A stretch of 39,482 nt of DNA from Anaerolineae bacterium (lineage in GTDB: Bacteria; Chloroflexota; Anaerolineae; Aggregatilineales; J027): NCBI GenBank assembly GCA_021463865.1, contig JAJTXY010000038.1, forward strand, positions 1-39,482, given 5' to 3'. A model generated the notes under the pieces. It ran no database searches and had not been told where the DNA came from. It saw only the letters and a list, made by a program, of their open reading frames with translations. Positions 1 through 7,103 of the stretch are shown piece after piece. Position 1 is the first letter of the stretch, and every line of letters begins with the position of its first letter. The translations under genes were made by a program, and so were the position numbers.

Positions 1-98
1 ATAGTTGTCATCCTGAGCCGCCTGTCTTAGATGTTTTCGGTTGCACCTCTACATCTAACTCCGCGGCTCTTCTTTTTCAACAACAGCCAAACTTCAGG

Positions 99-122
99 GT
101 GGGAGAGCTTAGCCTCTCCCAC
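99..122 (+). terminator. Hairpin before sugar ABC ATPase gene
   Basis: A perfect 9-bp stem (GTGGGAGAG at 99-107, CTCTCCCAC at 114-122) closes a 6-nt loop and is followed by a short T-run (127-131). It could be the terminator of an upstream gene outside the window. It could also be the attenuating hairpin often found between a binding-protein gene and its ATPase gene. The T-run is short, so termination is probably partial. Confidence 0.5.
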
Positions 123-161
123 TCCCACTTTTAATATTCAAGTTTGAGTGAGGTAATACCA

Positions 162-1715
162 GTGGAACCGCAACCGGCCCTGCGCGTGGAAGGCATCACC
201 AAAATCTTTCCGGGAGGGGTGCAGGCCCTAAAAGATGTTGATTTTGAGGTGTATCCCGGCGAAGTGTTGGCTTTGCTAGGAGAAAATGGCGCAGGCAAAT
301 CCACCTTGATGAAAATCCTTGCCGGGGTGTACCAGCGTGAGGCGGGGCACATCTTTCTGGGTAACCAAGAAATCCACCCTCAAAACCCAGCCCATTCTCA
401 AAAGCTCGGTATTTCCATCATTTATCAAGAACTGGCCGTCACGCTGAATCAGACCGTCGCCGCCAATATCTTCATCGCCCGCGAACCACGTTATGGAGGG
501 CTACTGACCCCTTTTCGGTTGGTAAATCGGCGCAAGATGGAGCAGGAGTCTGAAAGACTACTCAAGGTCGTGGGAGCTAATGTGGCTCCTTGGGACATAG
601 TGGGCACGTTATCGGTGGCTGAACGCCAACAGGTCGAAATCGCCAAAGCACTGTCGGTGGATGCCCGAGTGATCATTATGGATGAATCAACCTCGGCGCT
701 CGGTCAGGACGAAACTCATACACTCTTTGAAATTGTTCGTAGCCTGCGTGCGCGGGGACTGGCGGTGATCTTCATTACGCATCGCCTTGAAGAAGTGATG
801 GAGATCACAGACCGGATTATCGTGCTGCGCGATGGCGAGCGCGTTGGTATGCTCAAAACCGCAGAAACCAGCATTGATGAAATCGTGCGGATGATGGTAG
901 GGCGCGATATATCAGACATCTTCCAAAAAGAAGCTGTCGAAATCGGCGAACCGATCTTACGTGCAGAAAATCTGACCCGACAAGGGCGGGTTAAAAACGT
1001 CTCATTCAATTTACACCGGGGCGAAATCCTCGGTTTTGCCGGGCTGGTGGGGGCAGGACGCACCGAGACTATGCGTCTGATTTTTGGAGCAGATCGCCGT
1101 GACGCAGGTACCATTTGGATTGACGGTAAACCTATCCGCCTATCATCCCCCAGCCAAGCATTGCGAGCAGGGATCGGGCTAGTGCCTGAAGATCGTGCCG
1201 AGCAGGGGTTGGTGTTAGAAAATACCGTCTTATTTAATATCATGTTACCCACCTTGCGCCGCTTTTCCCGACTTGGTTGGGTCAATCGGCGAGCCTCGCG
1301 TCAGGCCGCCATGAATTATATAGAGCGACTACGAGTACGCACTCCCAGCGTAGAGCAATTCATCAAGAATCTATCGGGCGGCAATCAGCAAAAAATAGTG
1401 CTGGCTAAATGGCTTATGGTAAACCCGCGCGTCCTGATTTTGGACGAGCCGACGCGCGGCATTGATGTTGCTACAAAAGCCGAAATCCAAGCATTGATGG
1501 TTGAACTGGCGCGACAGGGCATAGGGATCATCATGATTTCTTCTGAAATGCCTGAAATATTGGCGATGAGTGACCGGATTGTCGTCATGCACGAAGGCCG
1601 TGTCGCCGGCATTTTAAGCCGCGAAGAAGCCACCCAAGAACGAATTATGGCGTATGCCAGTGGGCAGAGCGATGTGATGGAGAATAATAATCTGAAAGAG
1701 GATTTAGCAGTATGA
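162..1715 (+). CDS. Sugar ABC importer, duplicated ATP-binding subunit (RbsA/XylG-like)
   Basis: This is the energy-coupling subunit of a CUT2-type monosaccharide importer on the inner face of the membrane. It carries two ABC domains in one chain, as in RbsA, XylG and MglA. The N-terminal domain has a clean Walker A (GENGAGKST), an RbsA-like signature (LSVAERQQVEIAKAL), a Walker B ending in MDES and the switch histidine in ITHRLEEV. The C-terminal domain has the degenerate Walker A typical of the family (GLVGAGRTE), a canonical LSGGNQQK signature and LDEPTRGID. The GTG at 162 is preferred because AGTGAGG lies 8 nt before it. A TTG at 144 in the same frame lacks a ribosome site. The last base pairs overlap the permease gene (ATGA), so the two are co-translated. 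The substrate cannot be told from sequence, and no binding protein is visible before position 144. Confidence 0.93.
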   Translation: MEPQPALRVEGITKIFPGGVQALKDVDFEVYPGEVLALLGENGAGKSTLMKILAGVYQREAGHIFLGNQEIHPQNPAHSQKLGISIIYQELAVTLNQTVAANIFIAREPRYGGLLTPFRLVNRRKMEQESERLLKVVGANVAPWDIVGTLSVAERQQVEIAKALSVDARVIIMDESTSALGQDETHTLFEIVRSLRARGLAVIFITHRLEEVMEITDRIIVLRDGERVGMLKTAETSIDEIVRMMVGRDISDIFQKEAVEIGEPILRAENLTRQGRVKNVSFNLHRGEILGFAGLVGAGRTETMRLIFGADRRDAGTIWIDGKPIRLSSPSQALRAGIGLVPEDRAEQGLVLENTVLFNIMLPTLRRFSRLGWVNRRASRQAAMNYIERLRVRTPSVEQFIKNLSGGNQQKIVLAKWLMVNPRVLILDEPTRGIDVATKAEIQALMVELARQGIGIIMISSEMPEILAMSDRIVVMHEGRVAGILSREEATQERIMAYASGQSDVMENNNLKEDLAV

Positions 1716-2857
1716 ACACTCAACGATCAACCGTTTCCACCAATCGTCAGGTATCTCGCCTTTGGTTGCGCAGTATCATATCTGGTCAGGAAGCCGGTGT
1801 CTTTGTTATCCTAGTTTTGATGTGTGTATATCTGTGGCGTTCAACCGATACCTTTACTGGGCCTCAAAATGTTAGTAATGTCATCCTCGCTTTCTCATGG
1901 ATTGCCATTGCCGCGTTTGGTCAGTCGCTAGTGATTATTGCTGGTGGCATTGACCTGTCTACCGGCTCGGTTATGGCACTGTCGGGTTTAGCTGCTGCCT
2001 ATTTTATCAGCGGTGACCAGTCCCCTTGGGCCGTCAAAACGATTACTGAAACAGGTCGAGAGATCATGGTGGTAGACAGTCAGTACGTCCCAGTGGCACT
2101 TTTGGCGGGCTGCGCCATGGGGGCATTTATTGGCTTAGTGAACGGTTTATTGGTAGCTCGGGGTGGGCTGCCCCCGTTTATTGCCACCTTAGGCATGATG
2201 AGTATCGCACGCGGGGTGTGTTATGGATGGGCAAAGGGATGGCCCTTTCGCGGTTTCAATAGCGATTTCCGCGAGATTGGTCAAGGAGAATTGGAGCTTC
2301 CCTTCGTAGATTATAATTTACCCTATCCTACCATTATCATGATCATAATTGTGGTTGTCATGACTATTTTCCTGTCGCGTACCATTTGGGGTTATCGAAT
2401 CTACGCTCTGGGAGGCAATGAACAGGCTGCACAGCTTTCAGGGATTAATACACGGCGCGTAAAACTGCTGGCGTTTACCCTCTCTGGTTTGATGGCTGGT
2501 ATCGGCGGAACCTTGATGACCGCTCGCCTCGGTGTTGCTATGCCTACAGCAGCACAGGGTTACGAACTTGATGCTATCGCGGCTGTGTTTATCGGCGGAG
2601 CCAGTGTCAAGGGGGGTAAAGGAACCATGATCGGAACTCTAATTGGCGCGGCCACCATGCAGGTTTTACGCAATGGTATGAATCTGCGCGGCGTTGATGC
2701 CTATTGGCAACCAGCGGCGATTGGCTTTGTGATTATTATGGCTATCGTCCTTGACCGTGCTCGCCAAGACCCCCGTACTGGTGCATTTTTCAAGAAGCTA
2801 TTCAGGCTGGCACGCCATCCAAGAATCTTCCTCAAATCCAGCGAAGCCCTGCGCTGA
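1712..2857 (+). CDS. Sugar ABC importer permease (RbsC/XylH family)
   Basis: This is an integral membrane permease of a CUT2 sugar importer, 381 residues, somewhat longer than RbsC. The family core is easy to follow: a loop around GGIDLSTGSVMALSG, then NGLLVARGGLPPFIATLGMM, then the cytoplasmic coupling segment GGNEQAAQLSGINTRRVK, and near the end FIGGASVKGGKGT. An extra segment of about 30 mostly polar residues follows the second membrane region (around residues 105-130) and probably faces outside, as in some xylose-type permeases. The start overlaps the ATPase stop by 4 bp. After the stop a strong hairpin separates it from the kinase fusion gene. Confidence 0.92.
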   Translation: MNTQRSTVSTNRQVSRLWLRSIISGQEAGVFVILVLMCVYLWRSTDTFTGPQNVSNVILAFSWIAIAAFGQSLVIIAGGIDLSTGSVMALSGLAAAYFISGDQSPWAVKTITETGREIMVVDSQYVPVALLAGCAMGAFIGLVNGLLVARGGLPPFIATLGMMSIARGVCYGWAKGWPFRGFNSDFREIGQGELELPFVDYNLPYPTIIMIIIVVVMTIFLSRTIWGYRIYALGGNEQAAQLSGINTRRVKLLAFTLSGLMAGIGGTLMTARLGVAMPTAAQGYELDAIAAVFIGGASVKGGKGTMIGTLIGAATMQVLRNGMNLRGVDAYWQPAAIGFVIIMAIVLDRARQDPRTGAFFKKLFRLARHPRIFLKSSEALR

Positions 2858-2893
2858 AGGCGAATCGCCACCACAGGACAACCTTAACTATCA

Positions 2894-2923
2894 ATCCAGC
2901 CCAACAGCTATAGTGGGCTGGAT
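2894..2923 (+). terminator. Perfect 10-bp hairpin between permease and kinase-fusion genes
   Basis: ATCCAGCCCA at 2894-2903 pairs perfectly with TGGGCTGGAT at 2914-2923 around a 10-nt loop. Only a weak T-run follows (2924-2927). It lies between the permease stop and the next start, so it may partly terminate or stabilise the transporter mRNA and lower expression of the downstream fusion gene. Confidence 0.55.
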
Positions 2924-2935
2924 GTTTAGGGTAAA

Positions 2936-5494
2936 ATGGCTGGTATGGATAAAACAGGGCAGCCTTTTTTAAAGGCAATCGGGCTATGTAAGCGATACGG
3001 CGGTATTGAGGCGCTGCGCGACCTTGATCTGGATATTTATCCGGGCGAAGTGATAGGGGTCGTGGGTGATACAGATTCTGGTAAATCAACCCTGCTTGGG
3101 CTGATCTCCGGTACGCTCAAACCCGATACCGGGCGTTTTTATCTGCGGGGTAGACGGGTAGGATTATCGCCCTCTTACCGTGCGGCCCGTCAAGGTATAC
3201 GGGTGGTACATCAAGACATCAACATGGCCGAGTATATGAGCGCTCTGACCTATATTTTTGCCGGACAACCTCCGCCGGCACACCACCTGCTGTCCCGCTG
3301 GATTGGTTGGTGGAACAATCAGCAGTTGCGGGCCTATGCTGAAAAGGAATTCTTGCGTCTCGATTTTGAAATTCCGCCTCTCGATTGTCCGCTTAATGAT
3401 TTGACCAGTGCCCAACGTAAGATGGTGGCATTTGTCCGGGCGACCATCTGGATGCCCGATTTATTGCTGCTTGATGAGCCAATTAATGGACTTGAGGCCT
3501 ATAAACCCCATATTTTGCGACTGATTCGGGAGACACGTGATCGGCAGGGATCGGTACTGCTGGTCACCCAAAATCTGGATGATGTATTTTTGATTGCCGA
3601 CCGGATTTTAATCTTGAGAGCGGGCCGCAAAGTAACGGAGTGTCGTACCGCCTCGACCACTGTTGAAGCGGTTGTCCGAGTGATTTTGGAATCTGCCGAG
3701 GAAAAACTTACCCCGGCGGTATGGGCACTAAGCAATTATTTTGAGGTACAACGGCAAGCGCAAGAACTTGATCGTCTGAACAGAACACTCCAGCAGCGTG
3801 CCATTCAGTTGCAAGCCCATGCCGAAGTCGCACGAAGTGTCACATCCATTCTGGATCGTAACGAGCTACTTACCCAAATCGCCCAGATTATTCATCAGCG
3901 ATTTGGCTATTACCACACAGGGATATTTTTGATTAATTCTGAGGCCAATGAAGTTGTCCTACGCAGCAGCGCCCCTCAGAACCACGCCCAACTCACAGTT
4001 CCAGAAATTAGACTGCCAATGGATGAAATCAGTCTAGTGGGATGGTGTGCGCTGCATGGTGACGCACGACTAGCCAACGATGTTTCAAAAGACCCAATGT
4101 ATGTTCCCGATCACGGCTTGCCTGATACACGCTCTGAACTTGTGCTGCCGCTACGCATCGGTAAGAAGATTGTGGGTATCCTAGACTTGCAAAGCAATCA
4201 ATTAGACGCTTTTAGTGAAGATGATATGGTGGTGATGCAAAGCCTAGCCGATCAACTTGCGATTGCCATTCGGAATGCGGATTTATTTGACACAGCAGAG
4301 ATGGCCCGCGAACAGGCGGATAAGGCCAACCGACTCAAAAGCGTGTTTTTATCGAACATGTCGCATGAACTATGCACCCCCCTCACTGCAATCATTGGTC
4401 TGACTCAGGCGATGCTAGATTCCAACCTCAATATTTATCCCGTTCCCCTGCCCACTGAATATCAACGCGATTTACACACGATCAGCAAAAGCGGTGAGCA
4501 TCTGTTAGGGTTGATTAATGATATTCTGGATCAGAGTAAGATTGAGGCGGGCCAAATCAAACTCAACCAAACAGCTTTTGATTTGGGGAGTGTTCTTTAT
4601 GAAGTTATTTCTACGACCCAAGCACTATTACATGGGCGGCCTCTCGAACTCCAACAGGACATCCCGGCTAATCTACCGCTCGTATGGGCGGACAGCATCT
4701 ATGTACGCCAAGTGGTGCTCAACCTGCTTTCGAACGCTGCCAAATTTACAGAGCAGGGCTGTATCTGGGTGAAGGTTTCTTCCGCCGAGAATGAGTTAGT
4801 CGTTTGTGTCGCAGATACGGGTGTGGGAATTCCTGAACATGCCCGACAGAATATTTTTGATCGTTTTCACCGGGGCGACCTGACTGTATCACGCAAATAT
4901 CACGGCAGTGGGCTGGGGCTGAGCATCAGCAAGCAGTTAGTTGAATTGCAAGGGGGCCGTATCTGGGTGGAAAGCGAGGTGGGTATAGGCAGTAAGTTCT
5001 ATTTTACGTTGCCAATTGCTACCCCTCAACAAAGTGTACTAAAAACCCCAGTTTCGAATGAACCCCCCTTACATACCGCACGACGTTCGGTGATTTTTGA
5101 CGCTTCCCATGATGACTCTACCAATCTCAATGTTCGGTTTGTCCTGCTAGCGTGTTCTGAATCGGAGCTTACACTCTCTTGGCAAAAGGCACTTGAACGT
5201 GAAGGGTATATTGTCGAAATGGTTGCAGCGAATAAGATGTTTGTTGAAATAGCTGATTTAATGCTGCCTGACCTGTTGATTCTAGACGCGACCGATCCCC
5301 AAGGGGCAGAGTCTGAGCGGTTACTGCTCGATAATGTCGCACTTGGGCACATTCCATTAATTCTGGTTACCGCCGGATACACTACTAATGAGACGACAAA
5401 TCTTGGCAACCGTCGCGCCCCACTGTTTTATCTAAAGAAAGAAAATGCCTCTGCTCAAGAAATGAACAGAATAGCCGGGTCTTGTTTCGCCTAG
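2936..5494 (+). CDS. ABC-ATPase/GAF/histidine kinase/receiver-like fusion protein
   Basis: An 852-residue protein with no visible signal peptide or membrane segment. Residues about 10-255 are an RbsA-like ABC domain: Walker A GDTDSGKST (44-52), Walker B LLLLDEP (D180, E181). The signature is altered (LTSAQRKMV at 156-164) and the switch histidine is replaced by Gln212, so ATP hydrolysis is doubtful. A coiled stretch (about 270-305) leads to a GAF domain (about 310-445). HisKA follows with phospho-acceptor His477 in NMSHELCTPLTAIIG (the usual Arg is Cys). HATPase_c then has an N box (NLLSNAAKF, near 595), DTGVGIP and GSGLGLSIS. The C-terminal about 125 residues resemble a receiver with Asp784 in LLILDATD, but the acidic pocket near its start is poor. 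ATG 2936 has AGGG 4 nt upstream; ATG 2945 is an alternative. Next to a sugar transporter it is likely a transport-linked sensor. That role is inference. Confidence 0.85.
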   Translation: MAGMDKTGQPFLKAIGLCKRYGGIEALRDLDLDIYPGEVIGVVGDTDSGKSTLLGLISGTLKPDTGRFYLRGRRVGLSPSYRAARQGIRVVHQDINMAEYMSALTYIFAGQPPPAHHLLSRWIGWWNNQQLRAYAEKEFLRLDFEIPPLDCPLNDLTSAQRKMVAFVRATIWMPDLLLLDEPINGLEAYKPHILRLIRETRDRQGSVLLVTQNLDDVFLIADRILILRAGRKVTECRTASTTVEAVVRVILESAEEKLTPAVWALSNYFEVQRQAQELDRLNRTLQQRAIQLQAHAEVARSVTSILDRNELLTQIAQIIHQRFGYYHTGIFLINSEANEVVLRSSAPQNHAQLTVPEIRLPMDEISLVGWCALHGDARLANDVSKDPMYVPDHGLPDTRSELVLPLRIGKKIVGILDLQSNQLDAFSEDDMVVMQSLADQLAIAIRNADLFDTAEMAREQADKANRLKSVFLSNMSHELCTPLTAIIGLTQAMLDSNLNIYPVPLPTEYQRDLHTISKSGEHLLGLINDILDQSKIEAGQIKLNQTAFDLGSVLYEVISTTQALLHGRPLELQQDIPANLPLVWADSIYVRQVVLNLLSNAAKFTEQGCIWVKVSSAENELVVCVADTGVGIPEHARQNIFDRFHRGDLTVSRKYHGSGLGLSISKQLVELQGGRIWVESEVGIGSKFYFTLPIATPQQSVLKTPVSNEPPLHTARRSVIFDASHDDSTNLNVRFVLLACSESELTLSWQKALEREGYIVEMVAANKMFVEIADLMLPDLLILDATDPQGAESERLLLDNVALGHIPLILVTAGYTTNETTNLGNRRAPLFYLKKENASAQEMNRIAGSCFA

Positions 5495-5929
5495 TGGTAC
5501 CGCAAATCTGAATGTATTTCTCGGCTTCATTGTTTGAATAGTTTCCTATCTTCGAGAGCCAATGGTATGTATGTCACCATACAGCTCCGTTGCATGTTGC
5601 TGGCGTTCGTGCCCCTGCCGTTCATCCAACGTGGTATGAACCACCACGAATACGACTACCGGATTCTAGTTGAGAGGAATGGGTTAAGCTACCAATCGAA
5701 CGTCGTGGACATGATTTCAGACAAATATACCTACTTTGTGGTAATTTTAGTGGTTGAATCCATTACCAGAAGAGGCATATACGCTACTGCCAAATGAGTC
5801 GGTTTGGGGTTTTGATCTATCAGCCATTCAGGGTTCACCTTAGGGTAAATAGTTCTTACCCTTTCCAACGAAACTATTTGCCAAGCCTTCGATTCGATGT
5901 CTGGGGAACCTCACCCAGTTCCATCGACT
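5495..5929. other. 435-bp gap with no recognised gene
   Basis: No convincing coding sequence. Two open frames on the plus strand (5534-5797 and 5897-6112) have no ribosome site, no recognisable domain and a composition unlike their neighbours; the second overlaps the MarR gene. A 6-bp hairpin (CGTGGT 5630-5635 with ACCACG 5643-5648) is the only structure noted. No clear T-tract terminator for the kinase fusion gene is visible. Confidence 0.5.
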
Positions 5930-6382
5930 TTAAGCCGTTACGCATTCGGGGGTGATTGCGTTCGCCTCGACCAAGAGGGCATCACGAATCAGCAAGAGGG
6001 CACGCTGTACATTTTCATGTTCATCGGCTGGAATGAAGTCCATAATGCGATTAACATGGGCATTAAGAACCAGATTGAGCTGCTCAAAGCGTGCTCTTCC
6101 GGCAGCCGTTAACTGGAGCAGATAGCTGCGGCCATCTTCCTTATTCGGGGATTTGGCAACCAGTCCTTCGGCCTCAAGTTGCCCCACGACTCTTCCCATC
6201 CAGCTTTTTTCATATCCCAGTCGTGCGGCGAGAGCTAGGGGGGTGAGCGGTTCATGACGCCCTAGCTCGGTAATCACCATACACTGCGTTTGAGATTTGA
6301 CATCACAACAGGCAATGGTGTCCTGCTGGGCTTGTACATACAGATTGGCGACCTCGCGGAGCAGGGCATCGGTCTCGGACAT
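5930..6382 (-). CDS. MarR-family regulator with vicinal cysteines
   Basis: A 150-residue winged-helix repressor, normal length for MarR. The recognition region is LTPLALAARLGYEKSWMGRVVGQLEAEGL cut around residues 46-75, followed by the wing (SPNKEDGRSYLLQLT). Near the N-terminus Cys25-Cys26 and Cys34 form a CC-x7-C pattern that could bind a soft metal or sense thiol or oxidant stress. Another Cys is close to the C-terminus. The start at 6382 is chosen over the longer frame to 6430 because GGGGG lies a few bases upstream and because the longer start would sit in the operator. It is transcribed away from the sigma factor gene and most likely represses both itself and the divergent operon through the inverted repeats at 6398-6449. 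Confidence 0.88.
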   Translation of the reverse strand: MSETDALLREVANLYVQAQQDTIACCDVKSQTQCMVITELGRHEPLTPLALAARLGYEKSWMGRVVGQLEAEGLVAKSPNKEDGRSYLLQLTAAGRARFEQLNLVLNAHVNRIMDFIPADEHENVQRALLLIRDALLVEANAITPECVTA

Positions 6383-6407
6383 GGTAGACCCCCAAATATA
6401 GTTGCTA

Positions 6408-6435
6408 TTGACAACTATTTTACTTTGCATACAAT
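6408..6435 (+). promoter_or_regulatory. Promoter of the sigma factor operon
   Basis: TTGACA (6408-6413), a 16-bp spacer and TACAAT (6430-6435) fit a housekeeping promoter. The -35 box is embedded in the left arm of the inverted repeat, so bound MarR would block polymerase. Confidence 0.65.
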
Positions 6436-6446
6436 TTAGTTGTCAA
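6417..6446 (-). promoter_or_regulatory. Promoter of the MarR gene, overlapping the divergent one
   Basis: On the minus strand TTGACA (6446-6441) and TAAAAT (6422-6417) are separated by 18 bp. The two promoters face in opposite directions across the same 39 bp, each with its -35 box in one arm of the repeat. Confidence 0.55.
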
Positions 6447-6474
6447 TAGTTTTGGCTGACCTATGGGGGATATG

Positions 6475-7029
6475 ATGGAGATTACACCGGATACGTGGGA
6501 ACACTATCGCCATGAACTCAAGCGCTTTATTCATCGCCGCATTGAAAATCCGATGGACGCGGAAGATCTATTGCAGGATGTCCTCATTAAGGCTTATCAA
6601 AAGCAAAGCCAACTTACCGATACAGGGAAATTGCGTAGCTGGCTCTATCAAATTGCCCGCCATGCCATTACGGACTACTATCGCCTCAATCGCAATAGGC
6701 AGGTTGCGCTGGATGATTGGTCGTCCATTTTGATGACCGCGATAGAAGAACCTGACCATGAAGCGGCATTGTTGGCCTGTATATCCTGTCTCATCGAGGA
6801 ACTCCCCGACAAATACCGTGACCCACTCATGGCCTCAGACATCCACGAGATTCCGCAGCACGTGTTAAGCCAACAACTGGGTCTCTCGTATTCCGGCCTC
6901 AAATCGAGAGTACAGCGTGGGCGTGAAAAACTGAAACAATCGCTCGAATCCATTTGTGGAAGTGAAGTGAGCCAATATCGCCAAATCACCTGTGGTTCTC
7001 AATCCAGCGCTTGTAATTGCTCGATCTGA
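6475..7029 (+). CDS. sigZ: SigZ-like ECF RNA polymerase sigma factor
   Basis: An about 184-residue ECF sigma factor. Region 2 spans about residues 5-70 (HELKRFIHRRI, DAEDLLQDVLIKAYQK, RSWLYQIARHAITDYYR) and binds polymerase and the -10 box. Region 4 (about 100-155: LPDKYRDPLMASDI, then the helix-turn-helix LSQQLGLSYSGLKSRVQRGREKL) reads the -35 box. The chain ends with a short tail holding several Cys (CGSQSSACNCSI), a trait of the SigZ group. No anti-sigma gene is adjacent. ATG 6475 has GGGGGAT just upstream; in-frame ATGs at 6463 and 6472 are possible. The MarR operator controls it. It is followed after about 75 bp by the flavoprotein gene, probably in one transcript. Confidence 0.85.
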   Translation: MEITPDTWEHYRHELKRFIHRRIENPMDAEDLLQDVLIKAYQKQSQLTDTGKLRSWLYQIARHAITDYYRLNRNRQVALDDWSSILMTAIEEPDHEAALLACISCLIEELPDKYRDPLMASDIHEIPQHVLSQQLGLSYSGLKSRVQRGREKLKQSLESICGSEVSQYRQITCGSQSSACNCSI

Positions 7030-7103
7030 TTTTGCGTCTTTTTGGAATGACCTCCGTCTTCATAAGCAAAGAATCTTCAATTTCAACGCTGAGGAGTGAG
7101 ACC

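Larger units (their letters stand above)
6398..6449. promoter_or_regulatory. MarR operator: perfect 13-bp inverted repeat with nested palindromes
   Basis: CTATTGACAACTA (6405-6417) is repeated in perfect inverted form as TAGTTGTCAATAG (6437-6449) with 19 bp between. The left arm is also part of a local palindrome, ATAGTTG-N7-CAACTAT (6398-6418). The right arm joins ACAATTTAGTTGT (6431-6443), close to the palindromic sites bound by OhrR-like MarR proteins. Two dimer sites covering both divergent promoters are implied. Confidence 0.75.

Noticed and set aside
716-1285. 189-codon open frame on the minus strand
   Set aside because: It lies wholly inside the sugar ABC ATPase gene, shows no domain and is an antisense shadow.
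5534-5797. 87-codon plus-strand frame in the gap after the kinase fusion
   Set aside because: No ribosome site, no recognisable motif and unusual composition; nothing supports translation.
5897-6112. 71-codon plus-strand frame
   Set aside because: It overlaps the well-supported MarR gene on the other strand.
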